Below are positions 1 to 8,908 of a stretch of DNA of 33,290 nt, one piece after another. The translations under genes and the position numbers were made by a program. The notes beneath the pieces are model-generated. The model worked only from the letters and a program-made list of their open reading frames with translations. It was not told the DNA's origin and did not search any database. Every line of letters starts with the position of its first letter. Position 1 is the first letter of the stretch. This stretch comes from Desulfurococcales archaeon (lineage in GTDB: Archaea > Thermoproteota > Thermoprotei_A > Sulfolobales > Acidilobaceae), in NCBI GenBank assembly GCA_015523445.1, contig WAKG01000020.1:1-33290 (forward strand). Reading direction: 5' to 3'.

Positions 1-155
1 CCGCCCCGTACCCTGACAGCCACCCTCACGTCACTGCCCGCAACTACTGGGGGGACGAAGTACCGGCCGAAGGCATGCTTCCTCTTAACCTTGTAGGGCC
101 AGCTCCTCTTGCCCCCGCTTGGCTTCTTCTTGTCCCTCCACTGGTATACTCCCAC
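1..155 (-). CDS. rps8e: 30S ribosomal protein S8e, N-terminal fragment (truncated by window edge)
   Basis: Reverse-strand reading from GTG at 155 gives VGVYQWRDKKKPSGGKRSWPYKVKRKHAFGRYFVPPVVAGSDVRVAVRVRG with no stop, matching the S8e N-terminal pattern (SGGK...KRK..xGR). Not in the supplied ORF track because it runs off the window. Confidence 0.82.
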   Translation of the reverse strand, partial: MGVYQWRDKKKPSGGKRSWPYKVKRKHAFGRYFVPPVVAGSDVRVAVRVRG

Positions 156-194
156 CAGCTCCACCCCATTACCGGGGCCGTGGATGCTTGTAGG

Positions 195-767
195 CTATAA
201 ATCCATTGCCCGGATCCTCCCTCTGAGGTCCTCAACTGTTAGAGGCGTGTAGAGGCCCTCGTTGACTAGGGGTAGGATAGCCATTTCAACCGCATGCATA
301 GTAAGCTCAAGCCTAGTTACTCCTCCCCTGGTCAACACTCCGATAACCCCTATACCCTCCCCTAGGTCCCCGGGTCTCTTGGCTGGGAATACTGATCCAA
401 GCTCTTCTCCCCGGAGCACCCTAGCCTCTACACTACTGGGAAGCTGGAATCCGGGGCTAATGCCCACACCCGTCCTCCCCCACTTATCTACTACAATAGC
501 CACCTGGAGCTCCAGCGGGATCCCCGCTAGGCTTACCGGGCCAGCCTCAACCCCCACACCATAGTCGGCGTCAACTATGTTCCTAGAACTAGTTGCCCTG
601 TTGAACGCCCCCAACAGGACCTGCTTGAACCCCACAGGCTGGCTGGGAACCCCTGGATCAACCCTGACAGGCTCCACACCCTCCAAGTCCACATACCTAG
701 CTAGTACCCTCTCAACAGCTACAACCTTCACCGGATTCCGCGTCCCAACTGCTACCCTAGCCGCCAT
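195..767 (-). CDS. DUF84 / YjjX-type inosine/xanthosine triphosphatase (NTPase)
   Basis: MAARVAVGTRNPVKVVAVERVLARY...; 'GTxNPVKv' start and 'GVGVEAG' motif are typical of the YjjX/DUF84 family. Start probably the internal ATG (MAARV), not the first M of the ORF. Confidence 0.88.
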   Translation of the reverse strand: MAARVAVGTRNPVKVVAVERVLARYVDLEGVEPVRVDPGVPSQPVGFKQVLLGAFNRATSSRNIVDADYGVGVEAGPVSLAGIPLELQVAIVVDKWGRTGVGISPGFQLPSSVEARVLRGEELGSVFPAKRPGDLGEGIGVIGVLTRGGVTRLELTMHAVEMAILPLVNEGLYTPLTVEDLRGRIRAMDL

Positions 768-901
768 GTAGGGCCCCAAGTGACTACACCGTAGATGGTA
801 TTCTACTTAAGGGGGAACCCGCCCGGGTACTTACATGAACAGGGTAAGGATCCGTCCCCCTGAGGGTGTGTAGTAACTACTGGGAGTATCGGTGTTCCAT
901 C

Positions 902-1546
902 ATGAAGCTGCCGGGGCATGTCGGTATAATACCTGATGGTAATCGGAGGTGGGCATCGAGGAGGGGCGTGGGGCTTGGCGAGGCCTACGAGATGGGGTAC
1001 AGGAGGCTGAGGGAGACTGTTGAGGAGCTGAATAGGCTTGGGATTAGGAATGTTAGTGTCTACGCTATGAGTAGGGATAACTGCGTGAAGAGGGGTATGC
1101 GAGAGCTTGCATTACTCCACAATCTAGCCTCTAAAGCCTTCAGGGAGCTTAGGGAGGATAAGAGGCTGAGAGATGAGGATATCAGGATCCAAGTCCTAGG
1201 CGATCTTGAGCTGCTCCCGGTCGAGGTTAGAAGGGAGGCTCTGAAGACTGTTAGAGCCACCTCATCCAGAGGCGGCGGGTTACTGCTCATAGCGCTATGC
1301 TACAGTGGTAGGTGGGAGGTAGAGTACTATACCTCCCGGGGCCTGACACCTCCAACCCTATCACTGCCAGGCGTAGACCTACTCATAAGAACTGGAGGAT
1401 ATAGGAGGATCAGCAGCTTCCTCCCTCTACTCCTAGAGTATGCCGAGATGTACTTCACCACTACCCTTTGGCCAGACTTCGACAAGGAGGAGCTAGCTAA
1501 GGCTCTAGGATGGTTCTCGGCCCAACAGAGGAAGTTCGGTAAGTAG
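902..1546 (+). CDS. cis-prenyltransferase (undecaprenyl diphosphate synthase-like), shortened
   Basis: HVGIIPDGNRRWASRRG, SGRWEVEY, DLLIRTGGYRRISSFLPLLLEYAEMYFTTTLWPDF match cis-prenyltransferase conserved regions. ORF opens at 866 but MKLPGHVGIIPDGNRRW (902) is the likely start. Confidence 0.85.
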   Translation: MKLPGHVGIIPDGNRRWASRRGVGLGEAYEMGYRRLRETVEELNRLGIRNVSVYAMSRDNCVKRGMRELALLHNLASKAFRELREDKRLRDEDIRIQVLGDLELLPVEVRREALKTVRATSSRGGGLLLIALCYSGRWEVEYYTSRGLTPPTLSLPGVDLLIRTGGYRRISSFLPLLLEYAEMYFTTTLWPDFDKEELAKALGWFSAQQRKFGK

Positions 1547-1565
1547 CCCGGGAACCGTTTATCCT

Positions 1566-2684
1566 CTAGAGCCTGTGCTGCAGTGTTCGCCCCACCGCCT
1601 CTATTATTGCAGCTATTCCTGAGGCTATTATTATGTAGGATATGAATCTACTCTCTATGAATCCTGAAGCCAAGGCCCCAGGGTCTAGCATTTGAGGGCC
1701 GCTTGATTCAAGGTATGATCCTAGACTGTAGAACGCCATGGCCACCCCTGATGCCAGTATAAGCATTGAGGCTTCTCTAAACACTACTAGGTCCTCGTTG
1801 ACCACCTTGTATAGGAGGCGTGCTAGAAGTATATACCCTACGATCCCTGCCATTAGCGATGGTAGTGGGTACTTGAGGGTGCTGGCTATGGCTTGATAGG
1901 GGCTCTCGCTAGTAGATACTATAAGGGCCGCTGCTACCAGGGAGCCTAGGAGGGCAACCGTACCCACTAGCACGCCAGCTATTTGTAGGGGATGCCCCAT
2001 CCTTAGTGTGGAGACTATGCTGTAAGCTGTCTGGTACAACTGGCTCTCCAGGTTGAAGCCTCTGACAACCATGGAGGCCCCTAGTATGGCTAGTGCAAGC
2101 TTTACTGCTATGTCGAGCAGTCCAACCAGGGAGAGGAGGGATAGGACTAGGAGTGTTAGGCCGGGTATCCCCATGAAGTACTTTGAGAAGCGGGGATCGA
2201 ACATAGCTTTCTTTACGTATCTGAACACTAGTATATAGCTACCTTCTATGCCTAGATGCTGCTCTATGACAACCCGTTTTAGCCCGGTTATCGGGGCCAG
2301 GTCCCTAAGGACCTCGGATATCATCAGCTCGTCCTCTCCATCGCTGACTAGGTATAGCTCGACCTGCCTCCCGGTTCTCGCCCTAAGATCCTCTATGAGC
2401 CTTGACACCCTCTCCTTAATCAGCCTCTGCGCCTCAACTATGTCTATGCTATGGCCCCCTACTACCGCTATCTCAGCCCTCCCTCTTCCCCCTAGCCTCT
2501 TGTAGAGGTTGATCCCAGCCAGCATTGCATTGACATCTGCATCCTCTGGCCTCTCCTCCCCATACCTTAAGGCAGCCTCCCTAACCCTCTTCTCACCTAC
2601 TATTACCGGCTCTCCTAGGACCTCCGACACGTCATCGTCCACATCTATTACTAGGACCAGCGGGATCCTGCCGTCCCTCTCCAC
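1566..2684 (-). CDS. DUF373 family archaeal membrane protein
   Basis: N-terminal LVLVIDVDDDVSEVLGEPVIVGEKRVREAALRYGEERPEDADVNAMLAGINLY followed by multiple hydrophobic segments; typical of DUF373. Confidence 0.85.
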   Translation of the reverse strand: MERDGRIPLVLVIDVDDDVSEVLGEPVIVGEKRVREAALRYGEERPEDADVNAMLAGINLYKRLGGRGRAEIAVVGGHSIDIVEAQRLIKERVSRLIEDLRARTGRQVELYLVSDGEDELMISEVLRDLAPITGLKRVVIEQHLGIEGSYILVFRYVKKAMFDPRFSKYFMGIPGLTLLVLSLLSLVGLLDIAVKLALAILGASMVVRGFNLESQLYQTAYSIVSTLRMGHPLQIAGVLVGTVALLGSLVAAALIVSTSESPYQAIASTLKYPLPSLMAGIVGYILLARLLYKVVNEDLVVFREASMLILASGVAMAFYSLGSYLESSGPQMLDPGALASGFIESRFISYIIIASGIAAIIEAVGRTLQHRL

Positions 2685-2749
2685 TCCGCCAGGCGCCCCC
2701 CCAGAAGTGGAGGTGTATACCCGGGGGAGGTATAAGTCTTCATGATCCT

Positions 2750-3643
2750 CTAAAACTCTCCGTATAGGATCTTAAGCTCTTCCAGGGAGAGTGGCTCTCC
2801 CCTCTCCATCTTCTCCATTATCTCCTTCCTCTTCCTCTCTATAGCCTCGAGGGTTAGTCCCCTCTGCCTGGCTACCTTGATCTCCCTTAGCTTGATCATA
2901 GATTCCTTATAATTACTGTACACCTCGTCTAGCTGGGCGCTTAGGTCGTCTATAAGCTGGCTCCTCTCATTGATTTCCCTGCTGAGCGCCTCGATCTTCT
3001 GGCTGATCTCGTCTATCTTGGGGGAGACGCTCTGGATCTGCCTCTTCAGCTCCCCCGCCCTCTCTCTCAGCTCATTGATCTTCTCGCTGAGCTCCTTGAG
3101 CCTTAGCCTGAGTGCCTTGACCTCCGCGTTCAGCTCCATCACGGAGAGGACCTGCTGCCTAGCCTTCCTAACCCTCTCGATCATCTCCTCAAGCCTGGCT
3201 ATCTCCTCAACAAGCCTCTTCTCCTCCTCAGGCCTCAACACACTGGTCATCTGCCTCCACTCTAGCTCCTCCAGCCTCTTCTGCAGCTTCTTAAGGCTGA
3301 TCTTGGCAACGTTACCCTCCTTCTCGGCCAGCTGCCTTGCAACCTTTAGCTGCTCTAGCTTCTCGTTGAATTGCGCCCTTATCTTGTCCCTCTCCTCTTT
3401 TAGCTCGGCTAGCTGGTTCAGGACCTGGTTCCTCTCCTCCCTGAGCTTCTTCGCTACCTCTATTAGCCTCTTCCTCTCATCTATGAGTTTCCTCCTCTGC
3501 TCTCTGAGTGTCTTTACCTCTTCTATTAGCTCTCTCCTTTGCTTCTTGATCTCGATCAGCTTCTCCTTCAGCTGCTCTATCTGGGTGAGCAGTTGCTTCT
3601 CCTGTACCTCCAGACTCTCGCTGGCCGACAACCTGTTTACCAC
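2750..3643 (-). CDS. Long coiled-coil protein of unknown function
   Basis: Nearly continuous charged heptad-like sequence (QIEQLKEKLIEIKKQRRELIEEVKTLREQRRKLIDERKRL...). Confidence 0.75.
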   Translation of the reverse strand: MVNRLSASESLEVQEKQLLTQIEQLKEKLIEIKKQRRELIEEVKTLREQRRKLIDERKRLIEVAKKLREERNQVLNQLAELKEERDKIRAQFNEKLEQLKVARQLAEKEGNVAKISLKKLQKRLEELEWRQMTSVLRPEEEKRLVEEIARLEEMIERVRKARQQVLSVMELNAEVKALRLRLKELSEKINELRERAGELKRQIQSVSPKIDEISQKIEALSREINERSQLIDDLSAQLDEVYSNYKESMIKLREIKVARQRGLTLEAIERKRKEIMEKMERGEPLSLEELKILYGEF

Positions 3644-3720
3644 CTGGCTCCAGGGCGATCTCCGATGGCCCTTCTACAGGCCACGCTTTCATGGTGAAAT
3701 AGCTGGGTTTATATTGTTAT

Positions 3721-3786
3721 CCATGTGTTTTAGCGTTCATCGTGGAAGCCACTGGCTAACGTTTAAACCCTGGGCCTAACACGTGG
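3721..3786 (+). other. Candidate nested stem-loop (possible structured RNA)
   Basis: Outer arms CCATGTGTT / AACACGTGG (9 pairs with one G.U on + strand), inner TAGC/GCTA and GTGG-AAG-CCAC, in a 195-nt non-coding gap. Confidence 0.3.
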
Positions 3787-3837
3787 GCTTCGAGGGGCTG
3801 TGAGGAGTTACTCCCGGTACCGAGTGGTGAGTGCAAC

Positions 3838-4833
3838 TTACCCATCCGAGCCCTCCAGCCTTGCTAGGGACTCCTTATACCTTGATATGAGACTAGTGTC
3901 CCTAGGGTCTAAGCCCCGTAGCCCTGCTAGGTATATAGAGGCTAGCCCCCCCACCAGGCTGGCTTCCATTATTGCTGAGAGGATGCTGGGAGAGTCTATC
4001 TTGACCACGGCCAAGGGGCCTAGCTCTCCGTAGAGGGGTTCCAGGCCAGAGAGTAGTTTGGTACACCACCCATCCATAGGCCAGTATAGCATTATGAAGC
4101 CGGGCCTAGCTTCCTGGCTGGCCTGCCACGACACTATGTCATTATGCCCTGACTCCGGGTACACCTCCTCCCGGGCTAGGACCTTGCTGTTCTCTGCCAG
4201 CTCGCTTCGGATCCTCCTGGCAGCGATGCCCATAGGGCCACATGCAACCACCCCCACAATCCATGCATTAGCTAGTCTTTCAGCTATGTTCCGGGCCATG
4301 TCTACCGGCAGGTCCTCGAGCCTCCTAGAGGCCTCCTCCACTATGTCCCCGCTGATTCCATAGGCCCTGGATAGGAGGCCTAGTCCTGCACCCACCATCT
4401 CAGCCATGGCAGTCCTTGGATAGAATCCCTCTGATACCCTTGCCAGTGGTAGCCCCTGGTCCTGGGCTAGCCTGGCCAGCTTGCCCCCAGATGTTATAAC
4501 TGCTACGCTGGCACCTCTCTTTAGACTCTCCCTGACGCACCTTAGGGTCTCCAGGGTGTTGCCCGAGTAGCTGACTCCCACAACCAGGTCCTCGGGGCCC
4601 AGCCAGGCCGGGGGTTTCTGGGATTTACATACATTAACCCTGGCTCCATACCCCTCAGCTACTGCCCCTACTATGTCGCCTGTAACACCACTCCCTCCCA
4701 TGCCACAGAAGACTATCGACCTCCCCTGATCCACTCCTCCAGCCTCTAGCCCTGCCTTGTAGCCCCTCAGTATTTGCGTGGGCCAAGACGCGTATAGCCT
4801 CTCCATCTCTTTAACGCCATCCACTATATGCAC
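3838..4833 (-). CDS. Bifunctional phosphoglucose/phosphomannose isomerase (SIS domain)
   Basis: FCGMGGSGVTGDIVGAV, VVGVSYSGNTLETL, AVITSGGKLARLA, YPESGHNDIVSW are characteristic of the archaeal PGI/PMI family. Confidence 0.9.
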   Translation of the reverse strand: MHIVDGVKEMERLYASWPTQILRGYKAGLEAGGVDQGRSIVFCGMGGSGVTGDIVGAVAEGYGARVNVCKSQKPPAWLGPEDLVVGVSYSGNTLETLRCVRESLKRGASVAVITSGGKLARLAQDQGLPLARVSEGFYPRTAMAEMVGAGLGLLSRAYGISGDIVEEASRRLEDLPVDMARNIAERLANAWIVGVVACGPMGIAARRIRSELAENSKVLAREEVYPESGHNDIVSWQASQEARPGFIMLYWPMDGWCTKLLSGLEPLYGELGPLAVVKIDSPSILSAIMEASLVGGLASIYLAGLRGLDPRDTSLISRYKESLARLEGSDG

Positions 4834-4871
4834 CCCTCTTTAGGGATCTGTATGGACTGCTCTTTATCGGC

Positions 4872-5180
4872 TTAATGCCTGCCACCTGTCAGCGTCTTGA
4901 AGGTTGTCCTAGCCAATCCCCTGTCGAGGCATCTCCAAGTGTATCCCATGCCCGTGTCCCAGGCTGCACCCCATGCAACTAGTATCTCCTTTCCACTTCT
5001 TTGTATCCATATAAATATGATGCCGTTATCCTTCTTCTCTATTATAATATCTCCTATAGGGTATGCTCCTGGCCTAGCTGATCGGAACCTTCTTGCAACC
5101 TCTCTTTTTAGCATTGAACACCATGATGTTGATATTATATACTCCCTCTCTGAGCCTTGCCATTGCCTCCTGCTATTCAA
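4872..5180 (-). CDS. Hypothetical protein, low-confidence orphan ORF
   Basis: 102-aa ORF, TTG start, in locally AT-richer DNA; no recognised family. Confidence 0.4.
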   Translation of the reverse strand: MNSRRQWQGSEREYIISTSWCSMLKREVARRFRSARPGAYPIGDIIIEKKDNGIIFIWIQRSGKEILVAWGAAWDTGMGYTWRCLDRGLARTTFKTLTGGRH

Positions 5181-5305
5181 TATTAGGCACCCTTAGGATT
5201 GCTTGGCTAATATTATAATATCATAATTCAACATTATATGTTTTACATCATCATTTATACTATACTAGTATCTATCAGATGATTTTATAGTAGATATATT
5301 CATTA

Positions 5306-6010
5306 TTATCTATTGCACCTCGATATCGAGGCCGACACTAGGCTCTCAAGGGTGTACTCGCGAGGCATCAAGTACTGAAGCCCATGCTCTTCAAGGACCT
5401 TACCCGTCTCAGGACCTATCGCAGCCAGCCCGGCCCGAGGCTTCCCTATCCTAGGAGAGACCAGCCTAGCCTGCATGGGGCTAGTGAACAACGCATAGTC
5501 AACCACACCATCCCTAATCAGGCCAGCCGCAACCCCTGCATTCCCAGACAACGGCTTATTTCTATAAACCGTAACCTTAACAATCTCGACGTCGCTACTG
5601 GATAGTACCTCGCCTAGGATCGGGGAAGCGATGGCAGCCCTGGCAACTACCACCCTCTCCAAGCCTAGGCTGGCCAGAGTGGAGGCTAGAGCCCTAACAG
5701 TATAGCCTCCACGGGGCATCACCAGCATGCGGGGCTTACCCAGGTATGAGTAGAGGGATCTTAGAGTGGAGGGGCCAACCACCCCAACCACAGAATCCCT
5801 AACAATCCTCGCTAGCTTATCATAGACACCATGCTTGATAGCATCTAGCGCAAGAATCCGAGGCGCCCTAGGGCTCGTAAAGACAACTACATCGCCTGGC
5901 CTCAATAGGTCAAGTAGCTTCAGTGAGGAGCCTTCCACAGGCTCTATAGCTATGAGCGGAATCCATAGTGCCTCGTAGCCTGGCCCGCGGGGAGGACTAT
6001 CTGGGCCCAT
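5306..6010 (-). CDS. hemD: Uroporphyrinogen-III synthase
   Basis: VVFTSPRAPRIL, YALFTSPMQARLV, LAAIGPETGKVLEEHGL pattern plus position immediately after SUMT/hemC. ORF opens at 6049; MGPDSPPRGPG (6010) is a likely start. Confidence 0.85.
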   Translation of the reverse strand: MGPDSPPRGPGYEALWIPLIAIEPVEGSSLKLLDLLRPGDVVVFTSPRAPRILALDAIKHGVYDKLARIVRDSVVGVVGPSTLRSLYSYLGKPRMLVMPRGGYTVRALASTLASLGLERVVVARAAIASPILGEVLSSSDVEIVKVTVYRNKPLSGNAGVAAGLIRDGVVDYALFTSPMQARLVSPRIGKPRAGLAAIGPETGKVLEEHGLQYLMPREYTLESLVSASISRCNR

Positions 6011-6743
6011 GAAGAGCAGCTTGCAGCCTCCTTGCAACCTTGGCTGCACCTCCTAGTATAATCACACTCGGGTTACCATACTCACCCCTAGCATGGCTCT
6101 GCGCAAGCTCCTCTACAGTGCCATAAATCACCTTCTCCCCCGGCATGGCTCCGCGGTAAACCACCACGCCTAGTGTATTGGGCCCTAGGACCTTGGAGGC
6201 GGTGCCTAGGACCTCCTTGGCCCTGCCCGCAGCCATTAGTAGAACTAGCGTATCGCTGGCAGCTAGCAGCCTGGTCACTGCCGGGTTGGGCTTCCCCCCG
6301 GCCAGTATGCCTGTGGTAACCGTGTAGGAGTGGGAACCTAGCCTAGAGCCTAGGGGTGCTAGGGAACGTGTTGAGGCGTATATGTAGCTTGGGATTCCAG
6401 GTACTATCTCGCACCTGACCCCTCTGGCTGCTAGGTAGAGGCACTCCTCCTCGCCTCTACCGAAGACTAGTGGATCTCCCCCCTTGAGCCTGACAACATG
6501 CATCCCCCCCAGAGCCCTATCCAGTAGAAGCCTGTTAATCTCCTCCTGATCCATGTGGTGCATCCCCGGCTCCTTACCTGCATAAACTAGCTCTGCATCT
6601 GGCCTAGCCTCTTTTAATAGCTCGCGGGGTACTAGCCTGTCATAGACAATCACATGGGCCCTCCTGACCTCTCTAAGGCCCTTGACGGTTATCAAGCCCG
6701 GATCGCCTGGGCCAGCTCCGACGAGTACCACCTTACCCTTCAT
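5997..6743 (-). CDS. cobA: Uroporphyrinogen-III C-methyltransferase (SUMT)
   Basis: KVVLVGAGPGDPGLITVKGLREVRRAHVIVYDRLV, VVRLKGGDPLVFGRGEEE, VPGIPSYIYA are classic SUMT motifs. Confidence 0.95.
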   Translation of the reverse strand: MKGKVVLVGAGPGDPGLITVKGLREVRRAHVIVYDRLVPRELLKEARPDAELVYAGKEPGMHHMDQEEINRLLLDRALGGMHVVRLKGGDPLVFGRGEEECLYLAARGVRCEIVPGIPSYIYASTRSLAPLGSRLGSHSYTVTTGILAGGKPNPAVTRLLAASDTLVLLMAAGRAKEVLGTASKVLGPNTLGVVVYRGAMPGEKVIYGTVEELAQSHARGEYGNPSVIILGGAAKVARRLQAALHGPR

Positions 6744-7624
6744 ACCTCATCACCCTCCAGCATCTTGGAAATCATATACCCTGCCTCCTCTCCAACGGCC
6801 CTAGCCCTCTCGATGGGGCCCCTAGCCCTGGCTACGTGTAGCCTTCCATCTATGATTGTAGAGGCCCATACAGTTATCATCTGCCCGTGGACTCTCGAGT
6901 AGCCCCCTAGGGGGGCTCTGCACCCGGATCCTGCTGAATATAATATGCCCCTTTCAGCCTCTGCCATAGCCCTCGACTCCCTATGGTCTATCCTCCTGAG
7001 GAGACCCGCTACTCTAGAGTCCTCCGGGGCCACAACTGCTAAGAGCCCCTGGCCAGGCGCTGGCGGCCAGACTAGCGGGTCTAGCTTGAGCCTAGGCACC
7101 TTGGAGCCTAGCCTCTGGAGGCCTGCCTCGGCCACTATGATGTAATCATACATACCCTCTTCGAGCTTCCGCAGCCTCGTATCTAGGTTGCCCCGTAATG
7201 GCTCCACCTTCACTCCAGGGTAGTGTAGCCTTGCAAGACCAGCCCTCCTCACGCTACTGGTGCCCACCCTAGATCCAGGGGCTAGCCCTGCCTTTGGAGG
7301 GCGCGGTACTATGGAGTCTCTAGGATCCCTGCGGGGTGGGACTACTACTATCTCTAGCCCTGGGGGTAGTGCTGAGGGTAGGTCCTTGAGGCTATGTACC
7401 GCCACATCCGCTCTACCATCCAGGACGGCCTTGTTCACCTCCTTCTCGAAGACCCCTATTCTACCTATGAGATGCACTGGCCTATCCCTAACCCTGTCGC
7501 CTAGGGTAGTAACCTCTATATGCTGTAGCCTGACGCTAGGCACACTGCTTCTTATATATTCCTCCACCTCCCTGACTTGGGCCCTACTGAGCCTGCTTCC
7601 TCTCGCGGCAACTCTAATTATCAA
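6740..7624 (-). CDS. hemC: Porphobilinogen deaminase (hydroxymethylbilane synthase)
   Basis: RVAARGSRLSRAQ, DVAVHSLKDLPSALPPGL, GTSSVRRAGL, LRGNLDTRLRKL, APGQGLL, SGCRAPLG (cofactor Cys). Confidence 0.96.
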   Translation of the reverse strand: MIIRVAARGSRLSRAQVREVEEYIRSSVPSVRLQHIEVTTLGDRVRDRPVHLIGRIGVFEKEVNKAVLDGRADVAVHSLKDLPSALPPGLEIVVVPPRRDPRDSIVPRPPKAGLAPGSRVGTSSVRRAGLARLHYPGVKVEPLRGNLDTRLRKLEEGMYDYIIVAEAGLQRLGSKVPRLKLDPLVWPPAPGQGLLAVVAPEDSRVAGLLRRIDHRESRAMAEAERGILYSAGSGCRAPLGGYSRVHGQMITVWASTIIDGRLHVARARGPIERARAVGEEAGYMISKMLEGDEV

Positions 7625-8895
7625 GGCTCCAGCGCCCTCTTGAGGGCCTTGCCCACTGCTTCCTGGAACAGTTCTATTTCTTGGCTTGTATGTACTGTAG
7701 AGGCGAATATGGCCTCCATCTGGCTTGGAGCTATGAATACTCCCTGAAGCCTCATGTAGTGGTGTAGCCTCTTGTAGAGCCTGTTGTCTGAGGACCTAGC
7801 GTGCTCAGCGTTCTCCACGGGCCCACTGGTGCCTAGGAATATCTGAGCCATGCTCTCAACCCTGTTTATGGTATACTCTACCCCTAACCTAGAGGCCGAC
7901 TCGCACAAAACATCTACCACGCCCCTCATAGCCTCCGACGCCCTCTGGATCTCCTTCTCTAGTACCTCCAGGGTAGCTAGTCCAGCCGCCATGGCTAATG
8001 GGTGGGCATTGAATGTTCCGGCGTTGAATACCTTGCCCGTCGGTGTTAGATGCTCCATAAACCTCTTCTCTGCAACAACTGCTCCTATCGGCATACCTCC
8101 CCCTATAACCTTGCCTAGGGTCACTATATCTGCCTCGACACCATAGTACTCCTGAGCACCGCCTAGCGATATCCTGAAGCCCGTTACAACCTCATCAAAA
8201 ATGAGGAGAGCCCCGTAGCTCCTGGTTATGCGCCTAAGCCCATCCAAGAAGCCTGGCACTGGTGGGATGACCCCCATGTTCGCAGCTACAGGCTCTACTA
8301 TTACAGCCGCTATCTCATCCCCATGCCGCCTAAACGCATCCTCAACACTGTGCAAATCGTTATACCTGGCCACCAGGGTTAGGTTAGCAACCTCTCTGGG
8401 AACCCCGCTACTGCTGGGTACACCTAGCTCTCCCGCCGCGCTCCCAGCCGCCACTAGGACCTGGTCGTGGCTTCCATGGTAGTTCCCGTCGAATTTGAGT
8501 ATGAGCCTCCTACCAGTGTAGCCGCGGGCCAGCCTTATCGCCGTCATAGTAGCCTCCGTCCCGGTATTGACGAACCTGATCATGCCTCCGGGCTTAACAT
8601 GTGCCAGTATCTTCTCTGCCAGCTCCACCTCGAGGGGAGAAGGAGCTCCATAGAGCCATCCCTTCCCCACCGCGCTCCTTATAGCCTCCTCTACCCTAGG
8701 GTGCCTATGGCCTAGGATTAGGGGGCCGTAGCCCAGCACCATGTCTAGCAGTTTCTCCCCGTCTACAGTGTATAGGTAGGGGCCCCGGGCCTCCGCCACG
8801 TAGAAGGGCTCGGGCTCCACTAGTGCCCTGACGGGGCTATTTACTCCTCCGGGGAAGACTTCTTTAGCCTTCCTATACAGCTTCCTAGACCCCAT
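7621..8895 (-). CDS. hemL: Glutamate-1-semialdehyde 2,1-aminomutase
   Basis: FPGGVNSPVRAL, FVNTGTEATMTAIRLARGYTGR, LIFDEVVTGFR, LGKVIGGGMPIGAV (PLP Lys). Confidence 0.96.
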   Translation of the reverse strand: MGSRKLYRKAKEVFPGGVNSPVRALVEPEPFYVAEARGPYLYTVDGEKLLDMVLGYGPLILGHRHPRVEEAIRSAVGKGWLYGAPSPLEVELAEKILAHVKPGGMIRFVNTGTEATMTAIRLARGYTGRRLILKFDGNYHGSHDQVLVAAGSAAGELGVPSSSGVPREVANLTLVARYNDLHSVEDAFRRHGDEIAAVIVEPVAANMGVIPPVPGFLDGLRRITRSYGALLIFDEVVTGFRISLGGAQEYYGVEADIVTLGKVIGGGMPIGAVVAEKRFMEHLTPTGKVFNAGTFNAHPLAMAAGLATLEVLEKEIQRASEAMRGVVDVLCESASRLGVEYTINRVESMAQIFLGTSGPVENAEHARSSDNRLYKRLHHYMRLQGVFIAPSQMEAIFASTVHTSQEIELFQEAVGKALKRALEP

Positions 8896-8908
8896 GCCAC
8901 CACACCCT

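Noticed and set aside
44-235. 63-aa minus-strand ORF from the track
   Set aside because: Overlaps the S8e N-terminus in another frame and looks like a shadow ORF.
780-901. Short palindromes (GTAGA-N6-TCTAC, GTAGTAACTAC) upstream of the cis-prenyltransferase
   Set aside because: Arms of 5 bp are expected by chance; no further support for an operator or ncRNA.
2970-3779. 269-aa plus-strand ORF rich in Ser/Leu
   Set aside because: It is the mirror of the coiled-coil gene on the minus strand; the SLSSLSLSLSA-type composition is an antisense artefact of Glu/Lys/Arg-rich codons.
5240-5275. ATGATGA (C box-like) and CTGA (D box-like) on the minus strand
   Set aside because: Order and spacing do not fit a C/D box sRNA; AT-rich DNA gives such matches easily.
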